43,411 nt of DNA from an uncultured Rhodobiaceae bacterium (GCA_913057645.1 CAJXOU010000023.1:1-43411); one strand, 5' to 3'. Positions 18,615-27,109 are shown, numbered from the stretch's first letter. Notes: generated by a model from the letters alone, not told the origin. Translations and numbers: made by a program.

Positions 18615-18774
18615 GGAGCGTTGATGTCTGTGTTCGGAGAAAAGCGCGGCCGCTGAGAGGAACGATCCCTCTCCGCAAGGCCGGCAAGCAGGACGAAGCC
18701 CCTTCCCCGCGGAGCGATTGCCCGTGAGCGGAAATGTGGCCGTCCCGGCATGGCTTTTTTCCGGATTCCTACCC

Positions 18775-19032
18775 ATGAATATCTCGAAGTTCGAACAGCG
18801 AGCGCTGCATGCGCTCGCGCGCGGCGGCCATATTCTCGTTGAGAAGGACGAAAAGGGAAAAGTCGCGGAGGTTACCTGCGTCACGCGGGAAGGCTGGATC
18901 CTCAGCGACTGCACGCTTCTCACCTTCCGCCGGTTGCGGCACCGCAGGCTGATCGCCTCGAAGGACGGAAGCCCCTACCGCATCACGCGGCGGGGCCTTC
19001 ATGCCGTGCGGGCGCAGCTCGACAACCGCTGA
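18775..19032 (+). CDS. yjhX: YjhX-family (UPF0386) small protein, toxin-like
   Basis: An 85-residue protein closely matching E. coli YjhX in length and pattern: [18 protein letters not shown], then [19 protein letters not shown], and an ending of [16 protein letters not shown] (the E. coli end is also VRAQLDNR). E. coli YjhX is described as the toxin of the YjhX-YjhQ pair. No YjhQ-type acetyltransferase lies beside it here. The family is common as single genes in proteobacteria, so toxicity should not be assumed. An in-frame extension upstream to 18718 is not part of the family length. Confidence 0.85.
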   Translation: MNISKFEQRALHALARGGHILVEKDEKGKVAEVTCVTREGWILSDCTLLTFRRLRHRRLIASKDGSPYRITRRGLHAVRAQLDNR

Positions 19033-19053
19033 CGCGCAGGCGGCGCGGGGCAT

Positions 19054-20070
19054 CTAGAGCGTATCCTCGCCGTCGATCGGCATGCGCGGTATCTGGAAGT
19101 TGAGGCGGAGCGCATCGATGCGCTTCACGATCTCTTCTTCCAGAGGACCGCGTGCTTCCGCATCGAGGATGGCGGTGAGTTCCGCGCGATTCTTCACACC
19201 AAGAACGAGCGTATCGACGCCGGACATGCCGAGCGCGTAGCGGTGCGCGACGATGGCGGGGTCTTCGCCGAGTTCGGCACAAAGCGCGCGGAAGGGTGCC
19301 GCCTTCTCGTAGTCCTTCACTTCCGGGTCGTTGGCATCAAGCGGCCGGTCGATGGCAGAGGTGAGTGCACCCGCCTGCACGGCGCGAATCCCCATCACGC
19401 CGACATCGTTGTTCTTCGCGGTGCGGATGACGTTGCGCGGCTCCGCGGGCTCCTGGTAGCGCCGCATGCCGCCCGGCGAATCGAGAAGGTTCGTCACCGC
19501 CTGCACGACGGCGGGCTTCGGCTCGCCGCGCAGCACATCCATGATGCTGCGCGGAAGCCCCGTCCCGGTGATGCCCCAGGCGCCGATGAGCCCCTTCGCC
19601 TTCAGGGCCTCGAAGGCCGGCACGACCTCGCCCATGAACATCGACCGGGGGACGACGCCGTTCTGCTCGAAGGCAGGATCGTTTTCATAGACGTAATCGT
19701 CCGGACAGATGTTCGAATGCAGGAAGAAGAGATCGGCCTGGTCGCGCTTCAGCGTGTCGAGGCTGCGTACCAGCGATTTTTCGAGCCTCTCCGCGATGCC
19801 GGGCAGATGCCGCCGCCCGACCATGCATTTGGTCGTGACGCGGACACCGTCCGGCCAGGCGCCGCCGAACGTTTCCCCGACCACGGCTTCCGCCTCGCCG
19901 CGCCCGTAAAGCGGCGCAAGATCGATCAGCGTGATGCCGCGTTCGACGGCGAGACGGACCGTCGCCATCGCTTCCTCGCGCGAGGTCTCGCCCCAGATCT
20001 GGCCGAGTCCGCCGCCGCCCAGCGTCAGCGCGCTGACGGGCCATAATTGTCCGAGTGTGCGCGTTTCCAT
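19054..20070 (-). CDS. Aldo/keto reductase
   Basis: A 338-residue TIM-barrel oxidoreductase using NAD(P)H. The catalytic Asp-Tyr pair sits in LIDLAPLYGRGEAEAVVGE (about 49-67), the Lys in VTTKCMVG and the His in FFLHSN. VDTLVLGVKNRAELT near 284-298 is the cofactor-phosphate-binding segment. This style resembles L-fucose/D-threo-aldose or pyridoxal-type dehydrogenases; I cannot choose. A GGGGGAG site precedes its ATG, 12 nt after folD, so the two are one transcript. Confidence 0.87.
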   Translation of the reverse strand: METRTLGQLWPVSALTLGGGGLGQIWGETSREEAMATVRLAVERGITLIDLAPLYGRGEAEAVVGETFGGAWPDGVRVTTKCMVGRRHLPGIAERLEKSLVRSLDTLKRDQADLFFLHSNICPDDYVYENDPAFEQNGVVPRSMFMGEVVPAFEALKAKGLIGAWGITGTGLPRSIMDVLRGEPKPAVVQAVTNLLDSPGGMRRYQEPAEPRNVIRTAKNNDVGVMGIRAVQAGALTSAIDRPLDANDPEVKDYEKAAPFRALCAELGEDPAIVAHRYALGMSGVDTLVLGVKNRAELTAILDAEARGPLEEEIVKRIDALRLNFQIPRMPIDGEDTL

Positions 20071-20082
20071 GAGCTCTCCCCC

Positions 20083-20991
20083 TTAGAAGTCCGCCGGCAG
20101 GGCAATGCCCTTGCTGCGGCAGGCGGCAATGACGGTGTTGCGCAACAGGCAGGCGACCGTCATCAGGCCGACGCCGCCCGGCACCGGCGTGATCGCACCC
20201 GCGACTTCGGCAACCTCCGCGAAATCGACATCGCCGACGAGCCGCGTCTTGCCTTCGCCCTTCTCGGGCGCCGGCACGCGGTTGATGCCGACATCGATGA
20301 CAACGGCGCCGGGCTTCACCCAGTCGCGCTTCACCATGTTGGGACGGCCGACGGCGGCGACGAGAATATCCGCCTCGCGCGCAATCGCGGGCAGATCGCG
20401 CGAGCGGCTATGCGCGATGGTGACGGTGCAGTTTTCCCGGAGCAGCAGTTGCGCGACCGGCTTGCCGACAAGGTTCGAGCGGCCGATCACGACGGCATGC
20501 TTGCCGGAGAGGTCACCGCCCGCCTTCTTCGCCATGATCAGGCAGCCTTCCGGCGTCGCGGGCACCATCGCGGGCAGACCGCTTGCGAGGCGGCCCGCAT
20601 TGAGCGGATGCAGCCCGTCCGCATCCTTTGCGGGGTCGATCGCGTCGATCACGGCCTGCTGGCTGATTTGGTCCGGCACCGGGAACTGGACGAGAAATCC
20701 GTGTACGGCGGGATCGGCATTGAGCTCGCGCACTTTCGCGAGGAGATCGGCCTCGCTCGTCTCGGCGGGCAGCTTGTATTCATAGGAATTCATGCCCGCC
20801 TCGCGCGTCGCGATGCCCTTGTTGCGGACATAGACCTCGCTCGCGGGATCGTTGCCGACGAGAATGACGGCGAGGCCGGGCGTGAGACCGTGCTCCGCCT
20901 TGAGGCGCGCGACTTCGGCGCCGACGCGCGCGCGCAGCTCGGCCGAAATGATCTTGCCGTCGATGAGAGTGGCTTTCGCGGATGTCGTCAT
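20083..20991 (-). CDS. folD: Bifunctional methylenetetrahydrofolate dehydrogenase / cyclohydrolase
   Basis: A 302-residue FolD that interconverts 5,10-methylene-, methenyl- and 10-formyl-tetrahydrofolate using NADP. Tyr54 and Lys58 (SEVYVRNKG) are the conserved catalytic pair. [11 protein letters not shown] and [17 protein letters not shown] match the family signature. [18 protein letters not shown] binds NADP, and [16 protein letters not shown] forms the C-terminal signature. It is preceded by a 154-bp spacer with nested inverted repeats and followed by an aldo/keto reductase 12 nt downstream. Confidence 0.95.
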   Translation of the reverse strand: MTTSAKATLIDGKIISAELRARVGAEVARLKAEHGLTPGLAVILVGNDPASEVYVRNKGIATREAGMNSYEYKLPAETSEADLLAKVRELNADPAVHGFLVQFPVPDQISQQAVIDAIDPAKDADGLHPLNAGRLASGLPAMVPATPEGCLIMAKKAGGDLSGKHAVVIGRSNLVGKPVAQLLLRENCTVTIAHSRSRDLPAIAREADILVAAVGRPNMVKRDWVKPGAVVIDVGINRVPAPEKGEGKTRLVGDVDFAEVAEVAGAITPVPGGVGLMTVACLLRNTVIAACRSKGIALPADF

Positions 20992-21014
20992 GGGGCACCT
21001 CGTTGTCTGGATAG

Positions 21015-21124
21015 GGGTGCCCAGGCGAGCGGCGCGAACGGGGCCCTGCGCTCCACGGTGGTCGTCTCCACCTTATTCTCGCCAGTCACGCAGGGTGGCC
21101 GCACTATAATAAGGTCGGGCACCC
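21015..21124. repeat. Nested inverted repeats in the folD leader
   Basis: Outer arms gggtgccc (21015-21022) and gggcaccc (21117-21124) enclose inner arms accttatt (21070-21077) and aataaggt (21108-21115), all perfect 8-mers. They lie directly upstream of folD on its transcript and could form a structured leader. No known riboswitch consensus is recognised, and chance cannot be excluded. Confidence 0.3.
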
Positions 21125-21145
21125 TCGGACAAGGCCGCGCGCGGC

Positions 21146-21466
21146 TCAATCGTTCCCGAGACGGGTCGCCCAGGCCTCGAGCTTCGCGGCGAGAACCTCC
21201 GGATCGCCCGAAACCGTCACCGCCTTGTTGCGGCCCGTCTCGCCCGAGGAAATCGACAGCGAAGAGCGGGGCAGGCCCCAGGCCTTGGCGAGCAGCTTCA
21301 GCACGGCCTCGTTCGCCTTGCCCTTTTCGGCAACGGCGGAAACGCGGAGCTTCAGATGCGTCTCGCCCTTCGCGTCCCTGGCCAGCCCGTCGATCCGGTC
21401 GGCGCCGCCGCGCGGCGTTACCCGCAGACGCGCCGAAACGCCGCCCGGTACCGGCCTGAAAAACAC
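21146..21466 (-). CDS. yggU: DUF167 (YggU-family) protein
   Basis: About 106 residues from GTG 21466. The core pattern is intact: RLRVTPRGGADRIDG, HLKLRVSAVAEKGKANEAVLKLLAKAWGLPRSSLSISSGETGRNKAVTVSG. The function is unknown. An alternative ATG at 21511 would overlap yggT by 38 bp and add a cysteine-rich segment that does not resemble the family, so I prefer the GTG lying 7 nt after the yggT stop. The yggT-yggU pair is a widespread neighbourhood. Confidence 0.82.
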   Translation of the reverse strand: MFFRPVPGGVSARLRVTPRGGADRIDGLARDAKGETHLKLRVSAVAEKGKANEAVLKLLAKAWGLPRSSLSISSGETGRNKAVTVSGDPEVLAAKLEAWATRLGND

Positions 21467-21473
21467 GGAACGG

Positions 21474-21776
21474 TCAGTAGCGGCCGTAGCCGAACCACAT
21501 CGGCACGTCATAGGTGAGCAGGTTCTGGAGGAAGACCAGAAGCAGGATCAGGATCACCGGCGAGATGTCGATGCCGCCGAGATTGGGCAGGATGTTGCGG
21601 ATCGGCCGGAGCGCCGGTTCGGTCAGCCGGTTGATCGTGTCCACCACGAGGTAGACGAAGCGGTTATGCGTGTTGATGACGTTGAAGGCGATGAGCCAGC
21701 TCAGCACCACGCCGATAACGAGGACCCAGATATAGAGCGTGATCAGGGTAACAATCAGATTCAGGAGGGCAATCAT
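21474..21776 (-). CDS. yggT: YggT-family membrane protein
   Basis: A 100-residue integral membrane protein with two hydrophobic helices (about 3-30 and 72-92). The connecting YggT motif LTEPALRPIRNILPNLGGIDISPVI is essentially canonical. Homologues are implicated in osmotic-stress ion uptake and in envelope biogenesis; the exact role is unsettled. The upstream side faces the tRNA-Ala gene on the opposite strand. No strong ribosome site precedes the ATG. Confidence 0.88.
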   Translation of the reverse strand: MIALLNLIVTLITLYIWVLVIGVVLSWLIAFNVINTHNRFVYLVVDTINRLTEPALRPIRNILPNLGGIDISPVILILLLVFLQNLLTYDVPMWFGYGRY

Positions 21777-21938
21777 GGGGGCTCGCCGGTTGATGGTTCT
21801 TGGGATGGGCGGCTCACGCGTCGGCCGGAAAGACGGTCATACCGGCCGCGAACCGATGAGGCCGCGACCCGGCCACTCCAGATGTAAACGGGCCGGAGGC
21901 AGGGTTCAAGGACCCCGTTTCGGGCGGCCACGGTTCTC

Positions 21939-21967
21939 TTGACACCTCGCCCGCCGCCGCCTAAGAA
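21939..21967 (+). promoter_or_regulatory. Candidate promoter of tRNA-Ala
   Basis: A perfect -35 TTGACA (21939-21944), a 17-bp spacer and TAAGAA (21962-21967), ending 33 bp before the mature tRNA 5' end. Confidence 0.6.
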
Positions 21968-22000
21968 GCGGCCTCCGGCGCTGTAAATGCGCAGGGCTCC

Positions 22001-22076
22001 GGGGCCGTAGCTCAGTTGGGAGAGCGCCTCGTTCGCAATGAGGAGGTCAGCGGTTCGATCCCGCTCGGCTCCACCA
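22001..22076 (+). tRNA. tRNA-Ala (CGC anticodon)
   Basis: A full cloverleaf. The 7-bp acceptor stem GGGGCCG/CGGCTCC contains the G3-U70 wobble that identifies alanine tRNAs. The D-arm is GCTCAGTTGGGAGAGC, the anticodon loop TTCGCAA has anticodon CGC at 22034-22036, and the T-arm is GGTTCGATCC. Discriminator A and an encoded CCA (22074-22076) are present. It reads GCG codons. No integrated element is seen next to it. Confidence 0.97.
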
Positions 22077-22121
22077 TTCCCGGAGCCCCCGGCACCCCCC
22101 GAATACCGCTATATGCGAGTG

Positions 22122-22856
22122 TCAGCGCCCGTCCGTGACGGCCTGCGGCGCCTGCCCGCCCTCCTGCCGGTCGGCCGGCAGCCAGTGGTCGAGGAAACGG
22201 TTGAGCCACGCGCGCAGCGTTCCGTCATGCTGGTAGCGCGCCATGCGGTGGATATGGGCAGGCTGGGCGCCCGGCTGGGTGAGCCTGTGGCGCGCATAGA
22301 CGAGCCAGGCATTCATCATCTGTGTGGTGAGTTCGGGATGGAACTGGATGCCATAGGCGTTGGGGCCATAGCGCATGGCCTGAACCGGGAAATCCTCGCC
22401 CGCGGCAAGCTGCACCGCGCCCGACGGCAGATCGAAGCCCTCGCGGTGCCACTGATAGACATATTGCGGGTTTTCGAAGAGATGGCCGCCTTCTGCCGTC
22501 GGCCGGATCGGGTAGTAGCCGACCTCCACGCGCTCGTCCTCGCGGCCATAGACGCGGGCGCCGAGATGCCGCGCCATGAGCTGCGCGCCGAGACAGATGC
22601 CGAAATAGGGCTTCCCCTCCTTGAGAGGGACACCGATCCACTCCGTCTCGGCCTTGATGAAGGGGAGATCGTCATTGGCGCTCATCGGCCCGCCGAAGAT
22701 CACCGCGGCATCGTGCTCCGCCATGGTCCCCGGCAGGGGATCGCCGAGCGAGGGGCGGCGAATGTCGAGCACGCAGCCCCGGCGAAGCAGCTCCTGCGCC
22801 ACCCGTCCCGGGTTCGAGCGCTCCTGATGGAGAATGATGAGGATGCGGCGTGCCAT
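22122..22856 (-). CDS. Class I glutamine amidotransferase (GATase1, GMP-synthase-like)
   Basis: A 244-residue stand-alone amidotransferase domain. The catalytic triad is complete: Cys88 in GICLGAQ, and His173 with Glu175 in IQFHPELT. The GGPMSANDD oxyanion-side loop lies at 55-63. No synthase domain is attached; relatives of this size act on small gamma-glutamyl compounds or donate ammonia to a partner. The upstream gene is the SDR on the same strand, 95 bp away, so it may be read through from the catabolic operon. The substrate is unknown. Confidence 0.87.
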   Translation of the reverse strand: MARRILIILHQERSNPGRVAQELLRRGCVLDIRRPSLGDPLPGTMAEHDAAVIFGGPMSANDDLPFIKAETEWIGVPLKEGKPYFGICLGAQLMARHLGARVYGREDERVEVGYYPIRPTAEGGHLFENPQYVYQWHREGFDLPSGAVQLAAGEDFPVQAMRYGPNAYGIQFHPELTTQMMNAWLVYARHRLTQPGAQPAHIHRMARYQHDGTLRAWLNRFLDHWLPADRQEGGQAPQAVTDGR

Positions 22857-22951
22857 GTCGCATCAATGTGGGCCGGGTCCTGTTGCAGCGCAAGATGGAC
22901 CGCCGCTCGGGAATTCCCGCCTGCCCGTTCGGAAACGGACAGGCGGGCCGT

Positions 22952-23737
22952 TTACATGGCGCTGATGCCGCCGTCGATCTTGATTTCGGAACCGGTGATG
23001 AACTTCGATTCGTCCGAGGCGAGATAAAGTACGCAATAGGCGACGTCGTCCGGCTCGCCGACCACGCCGAGCGGCACCTGCTTGGCGAGCTTCCTCACCA
23101 GTTCTTCCTTCGGCATGCCGCGCGTCATGCCGTCGAGGATCGGCGTGTCGATGAAGGTGGGATGGATCGAATTCGAGCGGATGCGGTAACCACGCTTGGC
23201 ACAATGGAGCGCCACCGATTTCGAGAGCAGCCAGACGCCCGCCTTGGCTGCGTTGTAGGCCGCCATGTTGTGACCGGCGATCAGCCCCGCGATGGAGGAC
23301 GTGTTGATGATCGAGCCCGGCGCATGGGGAACCATGTAGGGCAGCGCATATTTGCAGCCCAGAAAGACCGAATCGACGTCGACCGCCTGCACCTTCTTGA
23401 AGGTCTCGAAATCCGTTTCCTCGACCGTCGTGCCGCCGCCGATGCCGGCATTGTTGAAGAGCACGTTGAGGCCGCCCATCGCCTTGTCGGCTTCGGCGAG
23501 CGCATCCTTCCAGTGATCCTCGCGCGTCACGTCGAGGCCGACGGCGAAGGCCATGCCTGGATAGTCCGCATTGATCTCGGCGGCGACGTCGGCCGCGCCC
23601 TTCTCGTTGATGTCGGCGAGCGTCACCTTGGCGCCCTCGCGCGCGAGCATGACGGCGGACGCCTTGCCGAGCCCCTGCGCGCCGCCTGTAACGAACGCCA
23701 TCTTGCCTTCGACGCGGCCTTTTCTTTCCCGGGTCAT
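22952..23737 (-). CDS. SDR-family oxidoreductase (last gene of the acyl-CoA operon)
   Basis: A 261-residue classical SDR. The cofactor loop TGGAQGLG (17-24), NNAG (95-98), Ser147/148, and Tyr161 with Lys165 (YNAAK) are all present. The acidic residue of ADI (41-43) predicts NAD over NADP. The style is close to cyclopentanol/3-alpha-hydroxysteroid-type dehydrogenases. It lies 39 bp downstream of the ACAD-like monooxygenase gene and closes a four-gene minus-strand operon, where it would oxidise a hydroxyl produced upstream (inferred). Confidence 0.87.
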   Translation of the reverse strand: MTRERKGRVEGKMAFVTGGAQGLGKASAVMLAREGAKVTLADINEKGAADVAAEINADYPGMAFAVGLDVTREDHWKDALAEADKAMGGLNVLFNNAGIGGGTTVEETDFETFKKVQAVDVDSVFLGCKYALPYMVPHAPGSIINTSSIAGLIAGHNMAAYNAAKAGVWLLSKSVALHCAKRGYRIRSNSIHPTFIDTPILDGMTRGMPKEELVRKLAKQVPLGVVGEPDDVAYCVLYLASDESKFITGSEIKIDGGISAM

Positions 23738-23776
23738 TTTCTCTCCGTTTCTTGATAGTTTAGTTGTTTCAATGAC

Positions 23777-24970
23777 TTACAGCATGGCCGTGTTGGTCGG
23801 CACGCCGAGCAGCAAACGGCCCGTCAGTTCCAGCGTCGCGTCCGACACCATCATGTGCTGGGTCGCGACATGCACGTCGCGGAACTGCCGCTGCAGCGGC
23901 GAGCTGCGATAGACCGAGCTGCCGCCGCCAAGCGTATACATGAGATCGACCGCGCGCACGGCCGACTGCACGGCATGCGTCGTCGCGAGACGGATGTCGC
24001 GGCGATGCGCGACCGTGATCTCGCCGTCGCGCACGGCCGCTTCCCATGCGGCTTCGATCGTCTCCATCAGGAAGGCGCGGGCGGACCGCGTCAGCGCATC
24101 GGCCTGCGATACGTCGAGATGCGCCTTGGCGCGCAGCGCAAGCGGCTTCGACGAGCCTTGCGGGGTCTTGCCGCCGGCGAGATCGACCAGCGTGTCGATG
24201 GCACCGCGCGCGAGGCCGAGCGCGACAGCGGCGATACCGATGCCGAGAAGACCGAAAGTCGGGAAGCAATAAAGCGGTCGGGCAATCGGCTTGTCGCTGA
24301 TGAGACTGACCGCGCGCGAGGCCGGTACGAAGAGGTCCTTCACCTCGAAATCCGTGCTGCCTGTGCCGCACAGGCCCGACACGTCCCATGTGTCGTGAAG
24401 TGTGACGTCTTCGGCGCGGAACATCGTCATCCGGTTCTGCGGTACGCCCTCCGCCGCCATCTCGGGCTTGCCGTCCTCGCCGACGATCATGCAGCCGCCC
24501 GAAATCCACGATGCGTTGCGCGAGCCCGATCCCCATTGCCAGCGCCCACTGACGCGGTAGCCCTCGACGCCGCCTTCGCTTGCATGCACGGCCTTGCCGC
24601 GCGGCGCGAAGACACCCGCCGTGATGGTCATGGGATCGCCGAAGACATGTTTCGCTTCCGACGGTTCCAGAAAACCGGCGACGAGACCGGAAGTCGCGCC
24701 AATGAAGACGCACCAGGCGGCCGAGCCGTCGGCACGCGCGAGGCGCTCCACCACCTTGACGAGTTCGCCGGGATGCGCCTCGAAGCCGCCATAGGCTTCC
24801 GGCACGCAGAGCCGGTAGAGCCCCGCTTCCGCGAAACGCTGCGCGATGTCCTGCGGCAGAAAACGGTTTGCCTCGATCTCGCCCGCGCGTCTCGCGATTT
24901 CATCCGCAAACCCCTCGGCGGCAGCGACGAGATCCTCGCGCCGCGCCTGCTTCGTTCCCGTAGCCGTCAC
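23777..24970 (-). CDS. Acyl-CoA-dehydrogenase-fold protein, probably a group D flavin monooxygenase
   Basis: A 397-residue ACAD-fold protein. Its N-terminal (FADEIARRAGEIEANRFLPQDI), middle (GRWQWGSGSRNASW) and C-terminal (QRQFRDVHVATQHMMVSDATLELTGRLLLG) segments resemble HsaA/DszC/HpaH-type two-component oxygenases more than true dehydrogenases. The catalytic Glu of the YEGT motif is absent and the late His in DVHVATQH is where such enzymes place theirs. It would need a separate flavin reductase, and none is in the window. It lies 16 nt after the preceding ACAD gene. It could still be a dehydrogenase on an unusual acyl substrate. Confidence 0.75.
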   Translation of the reverse strand: MTATGTKQARREDLVAAAEGFADEIARRAGEIEANRFLPQDIAQRFAEAGLYRLCVPEAYGGFEAHPGELVKVVERLARADGSAAWCVFIGATSGLVAGFLEPSEAKHVFGDPMTITAGVFAPRGKAVHASEGGVEGYRVSGRWQWGSGSRNASWISGGCMIVGEDGKPEMAAEGVPQNRMTMFRAEDVTLHDTWDVSGLCGTGSTDFEVKDLFVPASRAVSLISDKPIARPLYCFPTFGLLGIGIAAVALGLARGAIDTLVDLAGGKTPQGSSKPLALRAKAHLDVSQADALTRSARAFLMETIEAAWEAAVRDGEITVAHRRDIRLATTHAVQSAVRAVDLMYTLGGGSSVYRSSPLQRQFRDVHVATQHMMVSDATLELTGRLLLGVPTNTAML

Positions 24971-24986
24971 GTGTCCTCCTCCGGCA

Positions 24987-26174
24987 CTACTGGCCGAGCT
25001 TCAGCCGGTTTGCGATATTGTTCTTCTGCATGTTGGACGATCCGCCGACGATCGGCAGGCTCACCGCATCGCGCACATAGCGTTCCATGTCCATCTGGTC
25101 GGAAAGACCATAGGCGCCGGTGACGCGCATGCACATCTGCGTGACCTCGGCCGCACCCTCGCAGCAGAAAAGCTTTGCCATCGAGGTTTCGACGGAACAG
25201 GGCCTGCCCTGATCCGCAAGCCAGGCGGCGCTGTAGAGCATCAGCCGCATGGCGCGCACACGTGTCTGCGCCTCCGCAAGCGTGTGGCGGATCGCCTGAT
25301 GACCGGCAATGGCGCGGCCGAATTGTTCGCGCTCTTCTGCATAAGTCCAGGCGTCGGCAAGGGCGGCTTCCGAAAGGCCGAGCGCGCAGGCGGACAATTC
25401 GAGCTTCTCGACTTCGAGCGCGCGACCGGCGAGCTGTTGCCAGCCCTTGTTCCACATCGCTTCGCCGCCGAGAATGCTGGACACCGGTACGCGGACATCC
25501 TCGAAAGTCACATCCTTCGTCTCGACACCACGAATGCCGAGATGGCCGAGCGGCGAGATCGAGATGCCGGGAAGCGACGGCGGTATGAGAACGATGCTGA
25601 GGTTCTTGTATTTCTCTTCCTTCGGTCCCGACCGCAGCAGGCAGAAGATGTAGTCCGCAATGTGAGCGCCCGTGCACCAACGTTTTGTCCCGTTGATGAC
25701 AAGTTCGTTGCCGTCGCGCCGCGCGGTTGTCTCGACCGTGGCGAGATCGCCGCCGACATTCGGCTCCGAAAGACCATAGGCGAAAAGGAGATCACCGGAA
25801 GCGACCCTCGGCAGCAACTCCTGCTTCTGTTCCTCGCTCGCGCTTTCGCCGAGATTCATGCCTGCGTAGCAGACTGCCATGATGTACGGGCAGGCGACGG
25901 CGACGGAACGCTTTGCCAGCTCCTCGATGACGGCCATGGTCGCATAGATGTCGACGCCCGCGCCGCCATACCGCTCCTCGACGGTGAGCCCCATCATGCC
26001 CATGGCGCCGAGCTTCTTCATGACGTCGGCGGGATAGATGTTTCCCCTGTCCCATTCACGCGCCTTCGCACGCGGCATCTCCGCCGCGACGAATTTCCGT
26101 GTCGCATCGCGAAGCATGCGCACATGCTCGGGCTCGTCGAAATTGAGAGGAAGGTCCTGCATCGTCGCGTCCAT
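24987..26174 (-). CDS. Acyl-CoA dehydrogenase
   Basis: A 395-residue FAD-dependent acyl-CoA dehydrogenase with typical blocks: LTVEERYGGAGVD, AYGLSEPNVGGD, NGTKRWCTGAHIAD, REQFGRAIAGHQAIRHTLAE. The usual catalytic Glu (YEGT) is Gly377 (PIVGGSSNMQK). A Glu at residue 256 (ALEVEKLEL) aligns with the helix-G base of isovaleryl- and long-chain acyl-CoA dehydrogenases (inferred by eye). The start at ATG 26174 has GGTGAGG upstream; a GTG at 26183 overlapping the crotonase stop (GTGA) is the alternative. It is the second gene of the catabolic operon. Confidence 0.88.
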   Translation of the reverse strand: MDATMQDLPLNFDEPEHVRMLRDATRKFVAAEMPRAKAREWDRGNIYPADVMKKLGAMGMMGLTVEERYGGAGVDIYATMAVIEELAKRSVAVACPYIMAVCYAGMNLGESASEEQKQELLPRVASGDLLFAYGLSEPNVGGDLATVETTARRDGNELVINGTKRWCTGAHIADYIFCLLRSGPKEEKYKNLSIVLIPPSLPGISISPLGHLGIRGVETKDVTFEDVRVPVSSILGGEAMWNKGWQQLAGRALEVEKLELSACALGLSEAALADAWTYAEEREQFGRAIAGHQAIRHTLAEAQTRVRAMRLMLYSAAWLADQGRPCSVETSMAKLFCCEGAAEVTQMCMRVTGAYGLSDQMDMERYVRDAVSLPIVGGSSNMQKNNIANRLKLGQ

Positions 26175-26179
26175 CGGCC

Positions 26180-26983
26180 TCACCGTCCGGTAAAGGCGGG
26201 TTTGCGCTTTTCGAGAAAGGAACGAACGGCTTCCTTGTGATCCTCGGTCGTGAAGGTGAGCATCTCATAGCCGATCGATGTGTCGAGGATCGAATGAGCG
26301 AGTTGCTTGAGTCCGATATTGACCGAAACCTTGCTGTACTTGATCGCCTGTGTTGCACCGCCGGCGAGCTTCGCCGCAAACGCATCGACGCGCGCGTCCA
26401 GCTCGGCATCCGGCACGACGTGATTGATGAGGCCGATCCGCTCCGCTTCCTCGGCGGACACGGGATCGCCTGTCATGAGGTATTCCTTCGCGCGCGCATA
26501 GCCGACAAGTTGCGGCCAGATGATCGCGCCGCCGTCGCCCGCGACGATGCCCGCACGCACATGCGGATCGGCAAAGCGCGCGTTGTCGCTTGCAAAGATT
26601 ACATCGCACATCAGCGCGATGGTCGCGCCGAGACCGACAGCCGGTCCGCGCACCTTGGCGATGATCGGTTTTTCGAGGTCGAGCAGAGAAAAGACAATGC
26701 GTTTCGCTTCCGCTGCATCCGGTCCCTTTTCACCGGCTTCGAAGCCGCGCTTCATCCAGTTGAGATCCCCGCCCGCTGAAAAGGCCGCGCCTTCGCCGGT
26801 CAGCACGACAACATCGGAATCCGGATCGTCCGCCGCGTCGAGAAAGAGACTCGAAAGCTCGCGGTGCATGTCGCCATCGACCGCATTCATGAGGGCGGGA
26901 TTGCTGAGCGCCAGCGTCAGCACACGCCCCTGCCAGCTTGCCTTGACGCGCGTGTATACGCTGAAATCGACGCTCTTTCCCAT
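26180..26983 (-). CDS. Crotonase-fold protein without the hydratase glutamates (enoyl-CoA hydratase/isomerase family)
   Basis: A 267-residue crotonase-superfamily protein. The oxyanion-hole segment FSAGGDLNWM (68-77) and the second hole around GPAVGLGATIALMCD (113-127) are present. The two catalytic glutamates of enoyl-CoA hydratase (rat E144, E164) correspond to Thr121 and His141 (ADPHVRAG), so ordinary hydration is unlikely; isomerase, hydrolase or C-C lyase chemistry is possible. GGGAGG precedes ATG 26983. It is the first gene of the operon with two ACADs and an SDR, sharing bases with the next gene's GTG/ATG start region. Confidence 0.85.
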   Translation of the reverse strand: MGKSVDFSVYTRVKASWQGRVLTLALSNPALMNAVDGDMHRELSSLFLDAADDPDSDVVVLTGEGAAFSAGGDLNWMKRGFEAGEKGPDAAEAKRIVFSLLDLEKPIIAKVRGPAVGLGATIALMCDVIFASDNARFADPHVRAGIVAGDGGAIIWPQLVGYARAKEYLMTGDPVSAEEAERIGLINHVVPDAELDARVDAFAAKLAGGATQAIKYSKVSVNIGLKQLAHSILDTSIGYEMLTFTTEDHKEAVRSFLEKRKPAFTGR

Positions 26984-27057
26984 CTTGTCCTCCCTTTGCA
27001 CAAGGCTATTGCGATGCCTTTGCGACCGATTGTGACCCGCGGCTCGTACAAAGAAAA

Positions 27058-27083
27058 GAGCCCCGGTCGCAAGACCGGGGCTC
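27058..27083 (-). terminator. Intrinsic terminator after the YCF48 gene
   Basis: A perfect 11-bp stem (gagccccggtc 27058-27068, gaccggggctc 27073-27083) with a 4-nt loop. On the minus strand it is followed by TTTTCTTTG. It separates the YCF48 gene from the crotonase operon, which therefore needs its own promoter in 26984-27057. Confidence 0.88.
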
Positions 27084-27109
27084 CGAATACAAGCGATGCG
27101 TTCGGGATG

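Noticed and set aside
20047-21459. A 470-codon plus-strand open frame opposite folD and yggU
   Set aside because: Both minus-strand genes have conserved signatures; this frame crosses the gene boundary with no domain.
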